This document shows positions 7,945-16,140 of a DNA stretch of 64,000 nt, piece by piece. Positions within the stretch are counted from its first letter, which is position 1; each line of letters begins with the position of its first letter. The position numbers were made by a program, and so were the translations under genes. The DNA is from Candidatus Zixiibacteriota bacterium (lineage in GTDB: Bacteria; Zixibacteria; MSB-5A5; GN15; FEB-12): positions 124,001 to 188,000 of the forward strand of contig JAOUBJ010000001.1 in the NCBI GenBank assembly GCA_029860345.1, given 5' to 3'. Under the pieces are notes generated by a model. That model made no database searches, was not told where the DNA came from, and worked only from the letters and a program-made list of their open reading frames with translations.

Positions 7945-8508
7945 ATGAGCCAGTTCGAAGTCACATTTGCAGGTTTTGGCGGTCAAGGGATCATGACGGC
8001 CGGACAGCTACTCGCCTACGCCGGGATTGAGGAAGAGAAGCAGGTGGCTTGGATACCATCGTATGGACCGGAGATGCGCGGTGGCACGGCTTACTGCACG
8101 GTGGTGATTTCGGACATTCGTATAGGTTCACCGATTATTAGCAATCCGCAATGCGCTTGCGTTTTTAATCGGCCATCGTTCGACAAGTTTACACCGCGTA
8201 TCAAGCCGGGCGGTCTGGTGATCGTGAACAGCACACTGATTAATGTCACTACCGACCGCACAGACATCGACCAGATACTTGTGCCGGCCAACGAAATCGC
8301 GGCCACAGCAGGCAACCCCAAAGCAGCCAACATGGTGGTGTTGGGAGCTTTCATCGGCGCAACCAACGTCGTTTCATACGACACGATCAAGCAGGTCATC
8401 AAAGGGAAGATGGCGCACAAACAATCCGTGCTGGAGGTCAATTACCGCGTACTTGATGAAGGTCGGGCGCTGGCAGTGGATCAACTGGGCAAGAAAGTAA
8501 AGACATGA
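7945..8508 (+). CDS. 2-oxoacid:acceptor oxidoreductase gamma subunit
   Basis: 187 residues of the KorC/PorG catalytic domain family. It has the N-terminal FAGFGGQGIMTAGQLLA loop, WIPSYGPEMRGGTAYCTVVIS (the diagnostic 'YGPEmRGG' signature) and PKAANMVVLGA in the C-terminal half. It overlaps the next gene by 4 nt (ATGA at 8505), so translation is coupled to the NuoE-like subunit. That coupling is the best sequence hint that oxidoreductase and diaphorase form one complex. Confidence 0.88.
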   Translation: MSQFEVTFAGFGGQGIMTAGQLLAYAGIEEEKQVAWIPSYGPEMRGGTAYCTVVISDIRIGSPIISNPQCACVFNRPSFDKFTPRIKPGGLVIVNSTLINVTTDRTDIDQILVPANEIAATAGNPKAANMVVLGAFIGATNVVSYDTIKQVIKGKMAHKQSVLEVNYRVLDEGRALAVDQLGKKVKT

Positions 8509-8969
8509 ACCACGATTTAAGCAAGCTGTCCGAGATTTATGATCGCTACCCGCGCACGCCGCAATCGTTGATCGCTGTCTTGCAGGATATCCAAAAGGAA
8601 TTTCACTTTCTGCCGTGCGAAGCGCTCAAGCAAACAGCCGAAGAGTTGAGTGTCCCACTGTCAAAAGTGTTTTCGGTATCCACGTTTTATAATGCCTTCA
8701 GTCTCGTCCCCAAGGGTGAGCGAATCGTGCGGATATGTGTCGGCACTACTTGTCACATTCGGGGCGCCAAGCAGATTCAGGAGCAGTTGGAAGATCATCT
8801 GAAAATCAAAGCGGGAGAGACGACGGAGGATCTCAAATTCACATTGGAAGTCGTCGCTTGCGTAGGCGCTTGCGCCATGGCGCCGGTAGTGGCGGTCAAT
8901 GAAAGATATCACGGCAGCGTTTCGGTAGCCAGTTGCAAGAAGCTGCTTAAACCGAGTAAGAAGACCTGA
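8505..8969 (+). CDS. nuoE: NuoE/HndA-like thioredoxin-fold [2Fe-2S] subunit
   Basis: 154 residues. It contains the helical N-terminal part of the 24-kDa subunit family (LIAVLQDIQKEFHFLP) and a thioredoxin-like domain. Four cysteines for a [2Fe-2S] cluster are visible: CVGTTC around residue 78 and CVGAC around residue 120. Relatives are NuoE of complex I, HoxE and HndA of NAD(P)-linked hydrogenases and formate dehydrogenases. In this operon it probably links the oxidoreductase to the flavin subunit. The symbol marks family membership; there is no complex I here. Confidence 0.85.
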   Translation: MNHDLSKLSEIYDRYPRTPQSLIAVLQDIQKEFHFLPCEALKQTAEELSVPLSKVFSVSTFYNAFSLVPKGERIVRICVGTTCHIRGAKQIQEQLEDHLKIKAGETTEDLKFTLEVVACVGACAMAPVVAVNERYHGSVSVASCKKLLKPSKKT

Positions 8970-8970
8970 C

Positions 8971-10827
8971 ATGCGTATTGAGAACCCGCAACAGCTTGAA
9001 AAACTGCGCGAAAGCTGCCAGACCCAATTGGGCAAACAGACTCGCAAATTGCTGGTCTGCTGTGGACCCGGCTGTTTGGCCAACGGGTCTCAAGCGGTGA
9101 GTGATGCTTTCAAGGCGGCCATTGAGAAAAACAAAATCAAGGATTTCACCGTCGAGGCCCTCAAGGAAACCGGCTGTCATGGCTTTTGTGAGCAGGGACC
9201 TTTGGTGGTCGTGGAACCGGCAGGGACCTTTTATACCAAGGTCAGACCGAAAGATGCTGAGAAGATTCTGGAAAAGACCATCGGACAAGGTGAGTTAATC
9301 GAAGAACTCCTCTTCCAGGACCACTCAAGCCGGCAACGTATTCCGTGCTACCGCGACATACCTTTCTATTCCAAACAACAGCGGATCGCTCTGCGCAATA
9401 TCGGACAGATCAACCAGTGCGACATTGCCGAGTACATCGCCGCCGGCGGATACACCGCTTTGGTGAAGGCGTTGGCTGAGATGACACCTCAGCAGGTTAT
9501 CGACGAGATGTCCACTTCCGGTCTGCGCGGTCGAGGCGGGGCCGGGTTTCCGGCAGGTCGCAAGTGGTCGACCTGCGCCAACGCGGACGACCTGCCGCAC
9601 TACGTCATTTGCAACGGCGACGAAGGTGACCCCGGCGCCTTCATGGATCGTGCTATCATGGAAGGTGACCCCCACTCGGTGATCGAAGGCATGACCATTG
9701 CAGCCTACGCGGTCAACGCTCATGAAGGATACGTCTATGTACGCGAAGAGTACCCGCTGGCCGTGGTCAACTTGCAGCGTGCAATCGAACAGGCGCAAGA
9801 ACATGGATTGCTCGGCGAGGCCATCGCCGGAACAGATTTTTCGTTTGAGCTGAATATAAGCCGAGGCGGCGGCGCTTTTGTCTGCGGCGAATCTTCGGCT
9901 TTGATGAAGTCGGTGGCAGGAGAAGTCGGTGAACCCCGGGCCAAGTATGTGCGGTCGGTACTGAAAGGGCTTTTCGACAAACCGACCGTGCTGAACAATG
10001 TCGAAAGCTACGCCTGCGTCCCGGCAATTCTCTACAAAGGGGGCAAGTGGTTCAGCGCAATAGGTACCAAAAAGAGTACCGGCACCAAGGCATTTTCGCT
10101 GGTCGGAAAAGTGCGCAACACCGGTTTGATCGAAGTGCCGATGGGCACCACCCTTCGTGAGATCATCTATGACATCGGCGGCGGTATTCAAAATGACCGA
10201 CCGTTCAAGGCGGTGCAGACCGGCGGTCCGTCCGGCGGCTGCCTGCCTGAGTCGAAACTCGATCTTCCGGTTGATTTCGATACGCTCACCGAGGCCGGTT
10301 CGATGATGGGTTCGGGTGGGATGATCGTGCTGGATGACCAGACATGCGTGGTCGATTTGGCCAAGTATTTCCTATCGTTCTTAGTCGATGAATCGTGCGG
10401 CAAGTGCGTACCCTGCCGCGAGGGACTTCACCAATTGTACGGCATGGCCGTGGCCATCTCAGAAGGCCGTGCCACCGAAGACGACTTGGACAAGATGGAG
10501 CGGTTGTCGGACACGATCGTGATCAGTTCGTTGTGTGGCCTGGGCAAGTCCGGACCCAATCCGTTCTTAAGTACCATACAGTACTTCCGCGATGAGTACC
10601 TGGCTCACATAAAAGACAAAAAGTGTCCGGCCGGAATCTGCCGCGAATTGATTCGGTATGAAGTCATCGCCGACAAGTGCGACGGTTGCATGGCCTGCAT
10701 TGCCGCCTGCACTCCCGATGCGATTTCAGGCCAGAAGAAAGAAGTGCACGTGATCGACCAGGAGTTGTGCACCAAGTGCGGCGCATGCAAAGCCGTATGC
10801 AAACGGGATGCTATCCTGGTGCTGTAG
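8971..10827 (+). CDS. nuoF: NuoF/HndC-like NAD(P)-binding flavoprotein with extra Fe-S domains
   Basis: 618 residues. The order is an N-terminal thioredoxin-like [2Fe-2S] domain (CCGPGC near 30, CHGFC near 70), then the NuoF core with GRGGAGFPAGRKW and CNGDEGDPGAFMDR for NADH and FMN binding. The N3-type [4Fe-4S] motif ESCGKCVPCREG follows, then a C-terminal 2x[4Fe-4S] ferredoxin (CDGCMACIAACTP, CTKCGACKAVCKR). This composite architecture is that of HndC and related bifurcating hydrogenases, not of plain complex I. It should exchange hydride with NAD(P) and pass single electrons along the clusters. It starts 1 nt after the NuoE-like stop. Confidence 0.88.
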   Translation: MRIENPQQLEKLRESCQTQLGKQTRKLLVCCGPGCLANGSQAVSDAFKAAIEKNKIKDFTVEALKETGCHGFCEQGPLVVVEPAGTFYTKVRPKDAEKILEKTIGQGELIEELLFQDHSSRQRIPCYRDIPFYSKQQRIALRNIGQINQCDIAEYIAAGGYTALVKALAEMTPQQVIDEMSTSGLRGRGGAGFPAGRKWSTCANADDLPHYVICNGDEGDPGAFMDRAIMEGDPHSVIEGMTIAAYAVNAHEGYVYVREEYPLAVVNLQRAIEQAQEHGLLGEAIAGTDFSFELNISRGGGAFVCGESSALMKSVAGEVGEPRAKYVRSVLKGLFDKPTVLNNVESYACVPAILYKGGKWFSAIGTKKSTGTKAFSLVGKVRNTGLIEVPMGTTLREIIYDIGGGIQNDRPFKAVQTGGPSGGCLPESKLDLPVDFDTLTEAGSMMGSGGMIVLDDQTCVVDLAKYFLSFLVDESCGKCVPCREGLHQLYGMAVAISEGRATEDDLDKMERLSDTIVISSLCGLGKSGPNPFLSTIQYFRDEYLAHIKDKKCPAGICRELIRYEVIADKCDGCMACIAACTPDAISGQKKEVHVIDQELCTKCGACKAVCKRDAILVL

Positions 10828-10836
10828 GAGATAACA

Positions 10837-11613
10837 GTGGTATCGTTGACTATAAATGGAAAAGTCGTAACCGCCCGGGAAGGTGAGATGCTGCTGACCG
10901 TAACGCGGCGTGAGAACATCGACATACCAGCGCTGTGTCATCACGATGCCGTGGAACCTTTCGGTGGCTGTCGCCTATGCACGGTGGAGATCACCAAAGC
11001 CGAATGGGACGGCTGGACCAACTATGTCACTGCCTGTCTGTACCCTGTCGAGGACGGCTTGATCGTCCAGACGCACTCCTCCAAAGTGAACGAACTTCGC
11101 AGGACGAATCTGGACCTCTTGTCGGCGCGCTGTCCCAACTCACCGGAGATCCGACAACTGGCATCCGAGTACGGCGTCACTCAGACATCTTTTGAAGAAG
11201 TTCCAGACGCCGACAATTGCATCCTCTGCGGCCTGTGCACCCGAGTCTGTGAACAACTCGGCTTCAAAGCGATTTCCACAGTTGGACGGGGTCACAGCAA
11301 ACAAGTTGCGGCGCCATTGAAAGAGGCGCCGCCGGACTGTGTCGGCTGCCTGAGTTGTGCCCAGGTCTGCCCCACCAATGTCATCGAGTACACGGATACC
11401 GATGGCATGCGCACCATCTGGAACAAGCCGTTCGACCTTATCGCATGCAGTGAATGCGGCAAGCATACGATCACAGCAGCCTTCGCCGACGCCTTGAGCA
11501 CGCTACGTGAGATACCTCGCGACTACTTCGACGTGTGCGATGAGTGTCGGCGCAAAGAACTCTCGCTGAAAATGGGTTCTATCGTCGCCTGGTCACAGGA
11601 GGAGGCGTCATGA
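10837..11613 (+). CDS. NuoG/HndD-like N-terminal Fe-S protein without H-cluster domain
   Basis: 258 residues. The N-terminus is a plant-type [2Fe-2S] ferredoxin (CHHDAVEPFGGCRLC then C about 14 later). A 2x[4Fe-4S] region follows: CILCGLCTRVCEQ and CVGCLSCAQVCPTN. The C-terminal 50 residues add two more CxxC pairs (CSECG, CDECR), possibly for zinc or another cluster. It equals the N-terminal electron-wire part of NuoG or HndD but stops before the molybdopterin-like or hydrogenase domain. So it is an electron-transfer subunit, not a hydrogenase. It begins 9 nt after the NuoF-like stop and overlaps the next gene (ATGA at 11610). Confidence 0.82.
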   Translation: MVSLTINGKVVTAREGEMLLTVTRRENIDIPALCHHDAVEPFGGCRLCTVEITKAEWDGWTNYVTACLYPVEDGLIVQTHSSKVNELRRTNLDLLSARCPNSPEIRQLASEYGVTQTSFEEVPDADNCILCGLCTRVCEQLGFKAISTVGRGHSKQVAAPLKEAPPDCVGCLSCAQVCPTNVIEYTDTDGMRTIWNKPFDLIACSECGKHTITAAFADALSTLREIPRDYFDVCDECRRKELSLKMGSIVAWSQEEAS

Positions 11614-12056
11614 AGTCGCGACTGATAGTGACGCCCAATTTGTGCACTGGTTGTCGCACCTGCGAATTGGCCTGCTCGTTTTCGCACATGGTCGACGGCA
11701 AACCAAGCCGCAGTCGCATCTATCCTCTGCCGGACGGACATGCCGACAGTTACGTACCTGTGGTCTGTTTACACTGCGATGTCCCGGCCTGCGCCATGGC
11801 CTGTCTGGTTGACGCCATCGCGCGCGATGAAGAAACCGGCGCGATGATACTCGACAACGACAGATGCGTCAAGTGCATGGGCTGTATTGCCGCCTGTCCG
11901 TTTGGTTGTTCTTTGTTGGATTCCGAGCACGACATGATTGTCAAGTGTGACTTGTGCGATGGTGATCCGATCTGCGCCAAGTTCTGCCCCACCAAAGCTC
12001 TCACAAGCCGTCCCGTCGAGTTAACGCCGCGTAAGAAGCTGGTCGAGTCGGGATGA
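11610..12056 (+). CDS. 16-cysteine ferredoxin subunit (HycB/CooF/DmsB-like)
   Basis: 148 residues from ATG 11610, which overlaps the preceding stop and has AGGAGGAGG upstream (11597-11605). Four ferredoxin-like cysteine groups are visible: CTGCRTCELACS, CLHCDVPACAMACLV, CVKCMGCIAACPFGC and CDLCDGDPICAKFCP. This is the pattern of four-cluster subunits such as HycB, CooF and DmsB. As the last gene of the operon it probably docks to the NuoG-like protein and gives an exit or entry point for electrons. Its partner enzyme outside this operon, if any, is unknown. Confidence 0.82.
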   Translation: MKSRLIVTPNLCTGCRTCELACSFSHMVDGKPSRSRIYPLPDGHADSYVPVVCLHCDVPACAMACLVDAIARDEETGAMILDNDRCVKCMGCIAACPFGCSLLDSEHDMIVKCDLCDGDPICAKFCPTKALTSRPVELTPRKKLVESG

Positions 12057-12123
12057 CGATGATTCCGGCTTTGTCAACAAACCGTAAAGTCCGGGCCATC
12101 CAAGCCGGCAACTTGCCGTCCAG

Positions 12124-14799
12124 TTACCAACCCATGATCTGTTCGAGGTTCTTGTTGAGCTTCTCGATCCGCTCGCGATAGTCTTCCTTCTTGAGTTCCT
12201 CACGTTCGATAATCTCGTCGGGAGCGTTGGCCCGAAAGTCGGCGTTGGCAAGTTTCTTGGCCGTCTTCTCAAGCTGGATGCCTAAGTTTTTGAGTTCCTT
12301 CTCCAGCCGCGCCTTCTCGACATCGATGTCGATGAGTCCTTCCAGCGGCACGAACAGCTCCGCCCCGGAAATAACGGTCGAAGCAGACAACGGCGGTTTC
12401 TTAACATCGACGCCTGCGTGGAGATTCTCAACGCGGATCAAAGAGCGGAAGTATCCAATATGATTCTCAAGCAGTTTGCCGAACTCCTCGTTGTTGACGC
12501 GGATGTGGAGATCGGATTTTTTACCCGGTGGAACGTTCAGTTCCGCGCGCACCGCACGCACCGCCGTGACGACGTTTTGAATCTGCTCCAGACTCTGCTC
12601 CAGAGCATCGTCGATATGACCACCCTTTGTTTGTGGCCAGGGGCCAAAACTAAGCGTACTCTCGCTTGAGTAATCCTGCTCGAGCAAGTCAAGATAGATA
12701 CGTTCGGTGACGAACGGCATAAACGGATGAAGCAGTTTGAGAATGTTGTGCAGCACGCACGTCGCGACGTTTAAGGAACCCTCTCTGATGGGAGCTCCCG
12801 GTTGATCCGGCTTTATCAGTTCGACATACCACGAACAGTAATCGTTCCAGACGAAGTTGTAGAGAACTTTGGCCGCCGCCGACAAACGATACTCGCCGAA
12901 GGACTTCTCCACCGTCTTGATCGTCCGTTCCATGCGTGACAATATCCAACGGTCGAATATAACCAGGTCATTTTCATCAATGGCGTCCAGTACCGGCGCC
13001 CGGCCGTCGAGCCGCATCTTGATAAATCTTGACACTTGATGCAACTTGTTGACGAAATTGCGTCCGATCTCAAAAGTGTTTTTGGTCACACATGGGTCCT
13101 GGCCGTCAGGCGTGGCCAGAACCAGTGAGACACGGAGGGCATCCGCCCCGTACTTGTCGATAATCTCCAGCGGATCGATACCGTTGCCGAGCGATTTAGA
13201 CATCTTGATGCCCTTGGAGTCACGCACCGTGCCGTGAATGTAGACATCCGAGAACGGTAGTGCGTCCATGAACTCGCAGCCGGCCATGACCATGCGGGCC
13301 ACCCACAGGAAGATGATTTCCGAGGCGGTGCTAAGCACTTTGGTGGGGTAGAACTTTTTGAGCTCGGCCGTTTGATCCGGCCAGCCCATGGTGGAAATCG
13401 GCCAGAGCCACGAAGAGAACCAGGTGTCGAGAACATCTTCGTCCTGGGTCAATGTGGCGGGATCATAACCGGGACATTCCTCGGCTGTTGGACGTTCGGC
13501 TGAGGCGAAGATGGTTCCATCGTCGGCATACCAAATCGGTATACGATGTCCCCACCAGAGTTGACGGGAGATGCACCAGTCGCGGATGTTCTCCATCCAG
13601 TGCAGATAAGTCTTGGACCAGTACTCGGGATGAAACTTGAGTTTCCCGGATTTAGCGGCCTCAATGGCCGGTTTGGCCATCTCTTCCATTTTGACGAACC
13701 ATTGATCCGACAGGTACGGCTCGATGACACTGTGACACCGATAACAGGTACCGGCAGCCAGTTCGTATTTCTCGATCTTTTCGAGGTATCCCTTCTTTTT
13801 GAGTTCGTCGACAAGTTGCTCGCGGCCTTCGTATCTGTCGAGACCTTTGAACTTACCGGCCTTCTCATTGAGGGTACCGTCGGTGTTGAGGACATTGATT
13901 TCCTCAAGATCGTGACGTCGCCCGATGTCAAAGTCATTTGGATCGTGGGCCGGAGTGACTTTCACAACGCCGGTACCGAACTCCGGGTCGACATAGTTGT
14001 CGGCCACGATGGGAATCTCTCGTTCGAGAATGGGCAGGATGACGGTTTTGCCGACAAATTTCTTGTAACGGCTGTCCTTGGGCGCTACGGCCAGCGCCGT
14101 GTCACCCAACATAGTCTCGGGACGGGTGGTGGCCACAGCCAGGAATTCATCGGATCCTTTGAGCTTGTATTTTATGTACCACAGATGGCTTTCGATGCTG
14201 TCGCGCTCGACTTCATCGTCCGACAACGAAGTTTGACACGAGGTGCACCAGTTGACGATTCGGTGGCCGCGGTAGATCCATCCTTTCTTGTACAGGTGCA
14301 GGAAAGTCTCATTGACGGCTGTGACAAGGCCATCGTCCAGCGTAAAACGTGTTCGCTCCCAGTCGCAACTACAGCCCATCTTCCTGAGTTGTCCCAGGAT
14401 AATCTCTTTGTTGCGATTGGCCCAGTCGGCGGTGCGACGGTGAAACTTGTCACGGCCCATTTCGCGCCGGGTGGTCCCTTCGTTGACCAGCTGTTTTTCG
14501 ACCACAACCTGGGTGGCTATTCCAGCGTGATCGGCTCCGGGTATCCACACCGCCTCGTACCCATCCATCCGGTGCTTACGGATCAATACGTCCTGTATGG
14601 TGTTGTTCAGGGCATGACCCAAATGCAAAACATCGGTGCAATTGGGAGGCGGTATGACAATGGAGTAAGTTTCCTTGTCCGAATCGACACAGCCATGAAA
14701 ATAGCCGGCCTTCAGCCATCGATCAAGCATTCGATCTTCGACCTCAGCCGGAGAGTAGGCCTTTGATTTACTGGTGTTTTCCGCTGTCTTTTCGTTCAT
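12124..14799 (-). CDS. valS: Valyl-tRNA synthetase
   Basis: 891 residues, the normal ValS length. It charges tRNA-Val with valine. Visible motifs are the class I HIGH-type HLGHALN near residue 60, the editing (CP1) domain including ATTRPETMLGDTA, and KMSKSLGNGIDP near residue 540. The C-terminal coiled coil is typical of ValS (LEKELKNLGIQLEKTAKKLANADF, here split). It has the N-terminal PPPNCTDVLHLGH signature. ATG 14799 starts the gene. A perfect consensus promoter lies at 14861-14889. It is convergent with the Fe-S operon (67-nt gap). Confidence 0.97.
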   Translation of the reverse strand: MNEKTAENTSKSKAYSPAEVEDRMLDRWLKAGYFHGCVDSDKETYSIVIPPPNCTDVLHLGHALNNTIQDVLIRKHRMDGYEAVWIPGADHAGIATQVVVEKQLVNEGTTRREMGRDKFHRRTADWANRNKEIILGQLRKMGCSCDWERTRFTLDDGLVTAVNETFLHLYKKGWIYRGHRIVNWCTSCQTSLSDDEVERDSIESHLWYIKYKLKGSDEFLAVATTRPETMLGDTALAVAPKDSRYKKFVGKTVILPILEREIPIVADNYVDPEFGTGVVKVTPAHDPNDFDIGRRHDLEEINVLNTDGTLNEKAGKFKGLDRYEGREQLVDELKKKGYLEKIEKYELAAGTCYRCHSVIEPYLSDQWFVKMEEMAKPAIEAAKSGKLKFHPEYWSKTYLHWMENIRDWCISRQLWWGHRIPIWYADDGTIFASAERPTAEECPGYDPATLTQDEDVLDTWFSSWLWPISTMGWPDQTAELKKFYPTKVLSTASEIIFLWVARMVMAGCEFMDALPFSDVYIHGTVRDSKGIKMSKSLGNGIDPLEIIDKYGADALRVSLVLATPDGQDPCVTKNTFEIGRNFVNKLHQVSRFIKMRLDGRAPVLDAIDENDLVIFDRWILSRMERTIKTVEKSFGEYRLSAAAKVLYNFVWNDYCSWYVELIKPDQPGAPIREGSLNVATCVLHNILKLLHPFMPFVTERIYLDLLEQDYSSESTLSFGPWPQTKGGHIDDALEQSLEQIQNVVTAVRAVRAELNVPPGKKSDLHIRVNNEEFGKLLENHIGYFRSLIRVENLHAGVDVKKPPLSASTVISGAELFVPLEGLIDIDVEKARLEKELKNLGIQLEKTAKKLANADFRANAPDEIIEREELKKEDYRERIEKLNKNLEQIMGW

Positions 14800-14860
14800 A
14801 CTTATTCACATACTTTCCAGTCTAATGCTCTGTCCCGGGGCACTCGAACTCAAGCCGCCA

Positions 14861-14889
14861 ATTATAGTTCGACCGGGTTGATTTGTCAA
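14861..14889 (-). promoter_or_regulatory. Perfect consensus sigma-70 promoter of valS
   Basis: On the minus strand TTGACA (14889-14884), 17-nt spacer, TATAAT (14866-14861). The leader would be about 55 nt. No T-box-like structure is evident. Confidence 0.8.
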
Positions 14890-14907
14890 GGCACAAGGAA
14901 AAAGCGG

Positions 14908-14936
14908 TTGGCAACCCCGGATACAGGTTGTATTAT
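14908..14936 (+). promoter_or_regulatory. Promoter of mazG, implying leaderless transcript
   Basis: TTGGCA (14908-14913), 17 nt, TATTAT (14931-14936). The ATG of mazG begins 9 nt after the -10 box, so transcription should start at or within about 2 nt of the start codon. It is back-to-back with the valS promoter. Confidence 0.6.
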
Positions 14937-14944
14937 CGACATCT

Positions 14945-15781
14945 ATGAGTGAATTAAAGAGCCGAGTTACAGACCCAAACCTGCCGCCCTGGGAGCGGCT
15001 CAAGCTGGTTATGTCTATCCTTCGTTCCTCTGATGGTTGTGCCTGGGACCAAAAGCAAACACACCACAGTCTCATACCCTACCTGATTGAGGAGTCGTAT
15101 GAAGTCGTGGAAGCCATCGAGGCTGATAACGCCGATGAACTCCGCGAAGAATTGGGCGATCTGCTTTGCCAGATTGTTTTTCACGCGCAGATAGCCGACG
15201 AAAAGGGGAAATTCGACGCCGACGATGCAGTCGAGGGAATTGTTCAAAAACTGATCACCCGACACCCTCATGTCTTTGAAAAACGGGCCGAACTGGCCCC
15301 CCAGCAGGTACGGGATCAATGGGAACGCTTGAAGATAGCCAATGGAGAAAAACCATCGGTTCTGTCCGGACTGCCAAAATCGATGCCGGCCCTCACGATG
15401 GCCTACCGGATCGGTGAGAAGGCCGGCGGTGTGGGGTTTGACTGGCCGGATGCCGATCGCGTGTTCGATAAACTCACCGAGGAGATGGATGAGATCAGAC
15501 GTGCCATCAAGTCAGCTGATTCGTCAAATCTGGAAGAAGAGATCGGAGATTTTCTGTTCGCGGCGTCGTCACTGGCTCGCAAGCTGATGGTGGAACCGGA
15601 AACTGCTCTAAAAAGAGCGCTCACCAAATTCCGACTGAGATTCTCTGGTCTCGAAGAGGAGGTTCGGCACAGCCAACGAGATTTCGATCAGTTCAGTCTG
15701 GAAGAACTGGAAGCTATCTGGCAACGACTGAAGTCCCAAAGCACAGGGGACCGTCCGGGAACCGACCCCTCCGACCTGTAG
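14945..15781 (+). CDS. mazG: Nucleoside triphosphate pyrophosphohydrolase MazG
   Basis: 278 residues, the two-domain length of bacterial MazG (about 260-280). The enzyme removes pyrophosphate from (d)NTPs, acting in nucleotide pool cleaning and ppGpp-linked stress. Visible are GCAWDQKQTHHSLIPYLIEE, the EExxE-like metal site EESYEVVEAIEADNADELREELGD, and a second MazG fold with VGFDWPDADRVFDKLTEEMDE. No ribosome site lies before the ATG, which agrees with the leaderless promoter. It is divergent from valS. Confidence 0.92.
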   Translation: MSELKSRVTDPNLPPWERLKLVMSILRSSDGCAWDQKQTHHSLIPYLIEESYEVVEAIEADNADELREELGDLLCQIVFHAQIADEKGKFDADDAVEGIVQKLITRHPHVFEKRAELAPQQVRDQWERLKIANGEKPSVLSGLPKSMPALTMAYRIGEKAGGVGFDWPDADRVFDKLTEEMDEIRRAIKSADSSNLEEEIGDFLFAASSLARKLMVEPETALKRALTKFRLRFSGLEEEVRHSQRDFDQFSLEELEAIWQRLKSQSTGDRPGTDPSDL

Positions 15782-15972
15782 CACAATCTGCTTACATACG
15801 TTTCCCACCCTAAAACTTCCGAACCGGGCACAGTGGCGGGTGTTCTCATACGGACCTAACAACCGCTTTTTTTATGTTGATCCGGTAGGAGCCGTCAACA
15901 ATTTTACGCCCAACTTGGGTATCGCGAGTTTCGTGGTGCCGTGGTGCGATTATGTGTTGCAAGGGTATTACA
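15782..15972. other. Spacer after mazG, no gene seen
   Basis: About 190 nt between mazG and a possible small ORF, with a T-rich stretch (about 15866-15873) and a short GTGCCGTGGTGCG direct repetition (about 15935-15948). No supported gene, and no strong terminator hairpin. Confidence 0.5.
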
Positions 15973-16140
15973 ATGAGTAACATAGAAACCAGGCTGAACA
16001 ACCTGTTCATTACTGAATCGAAAGGAGGCCTACCTGGATCGACAGTCGGCACAAGGATTGTGCCGCTCACGAAACAAACAAACAACCATCCGTCTCAAAT
16101 CGAGTTACTGATGGGACTCTTCAAAAGGAATGTGCTATGA
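15973..16140 (+). CDS. Possible 55-residue small protein coupled to downstream gene
   Basis: ATG 15973 has AAGGG (15961-15965) upstream, and its TGA overlaps the ATG of the following outer-membrane gene (ATGA at 16137). It begins MSNIETRLNNLF and ends FKRNVL, with no signal or membrane segment and no recognised family. The evidence is only the ribosome site and the coupling geometry. It could instead be a non-coding leader. Confidence 0.35.
   Translation: MSNIETRLNNLFITESKGGLPGSTVGTRIVPLTKQTNNHPSQIELLMGLFKRNVL

Noticed and set aside
10837-11613. Iron-only hydrogenase
   Set aside because: The Fe-S N-terminal part resembles HndD, but the H-cluster domain with its cysteine motifs is absent.
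13546-14766. 406-codon plus-strand ORF opposite valS
   Set aside because: Antisense shadow of conserved valS sequence; amino-acid composition is not protein-like for a known family.
14800-14944. T-box riboswitch upstream of valS
   Set aside because: The leader is only about 55 nt and has no specifier loop or T-box sequence.
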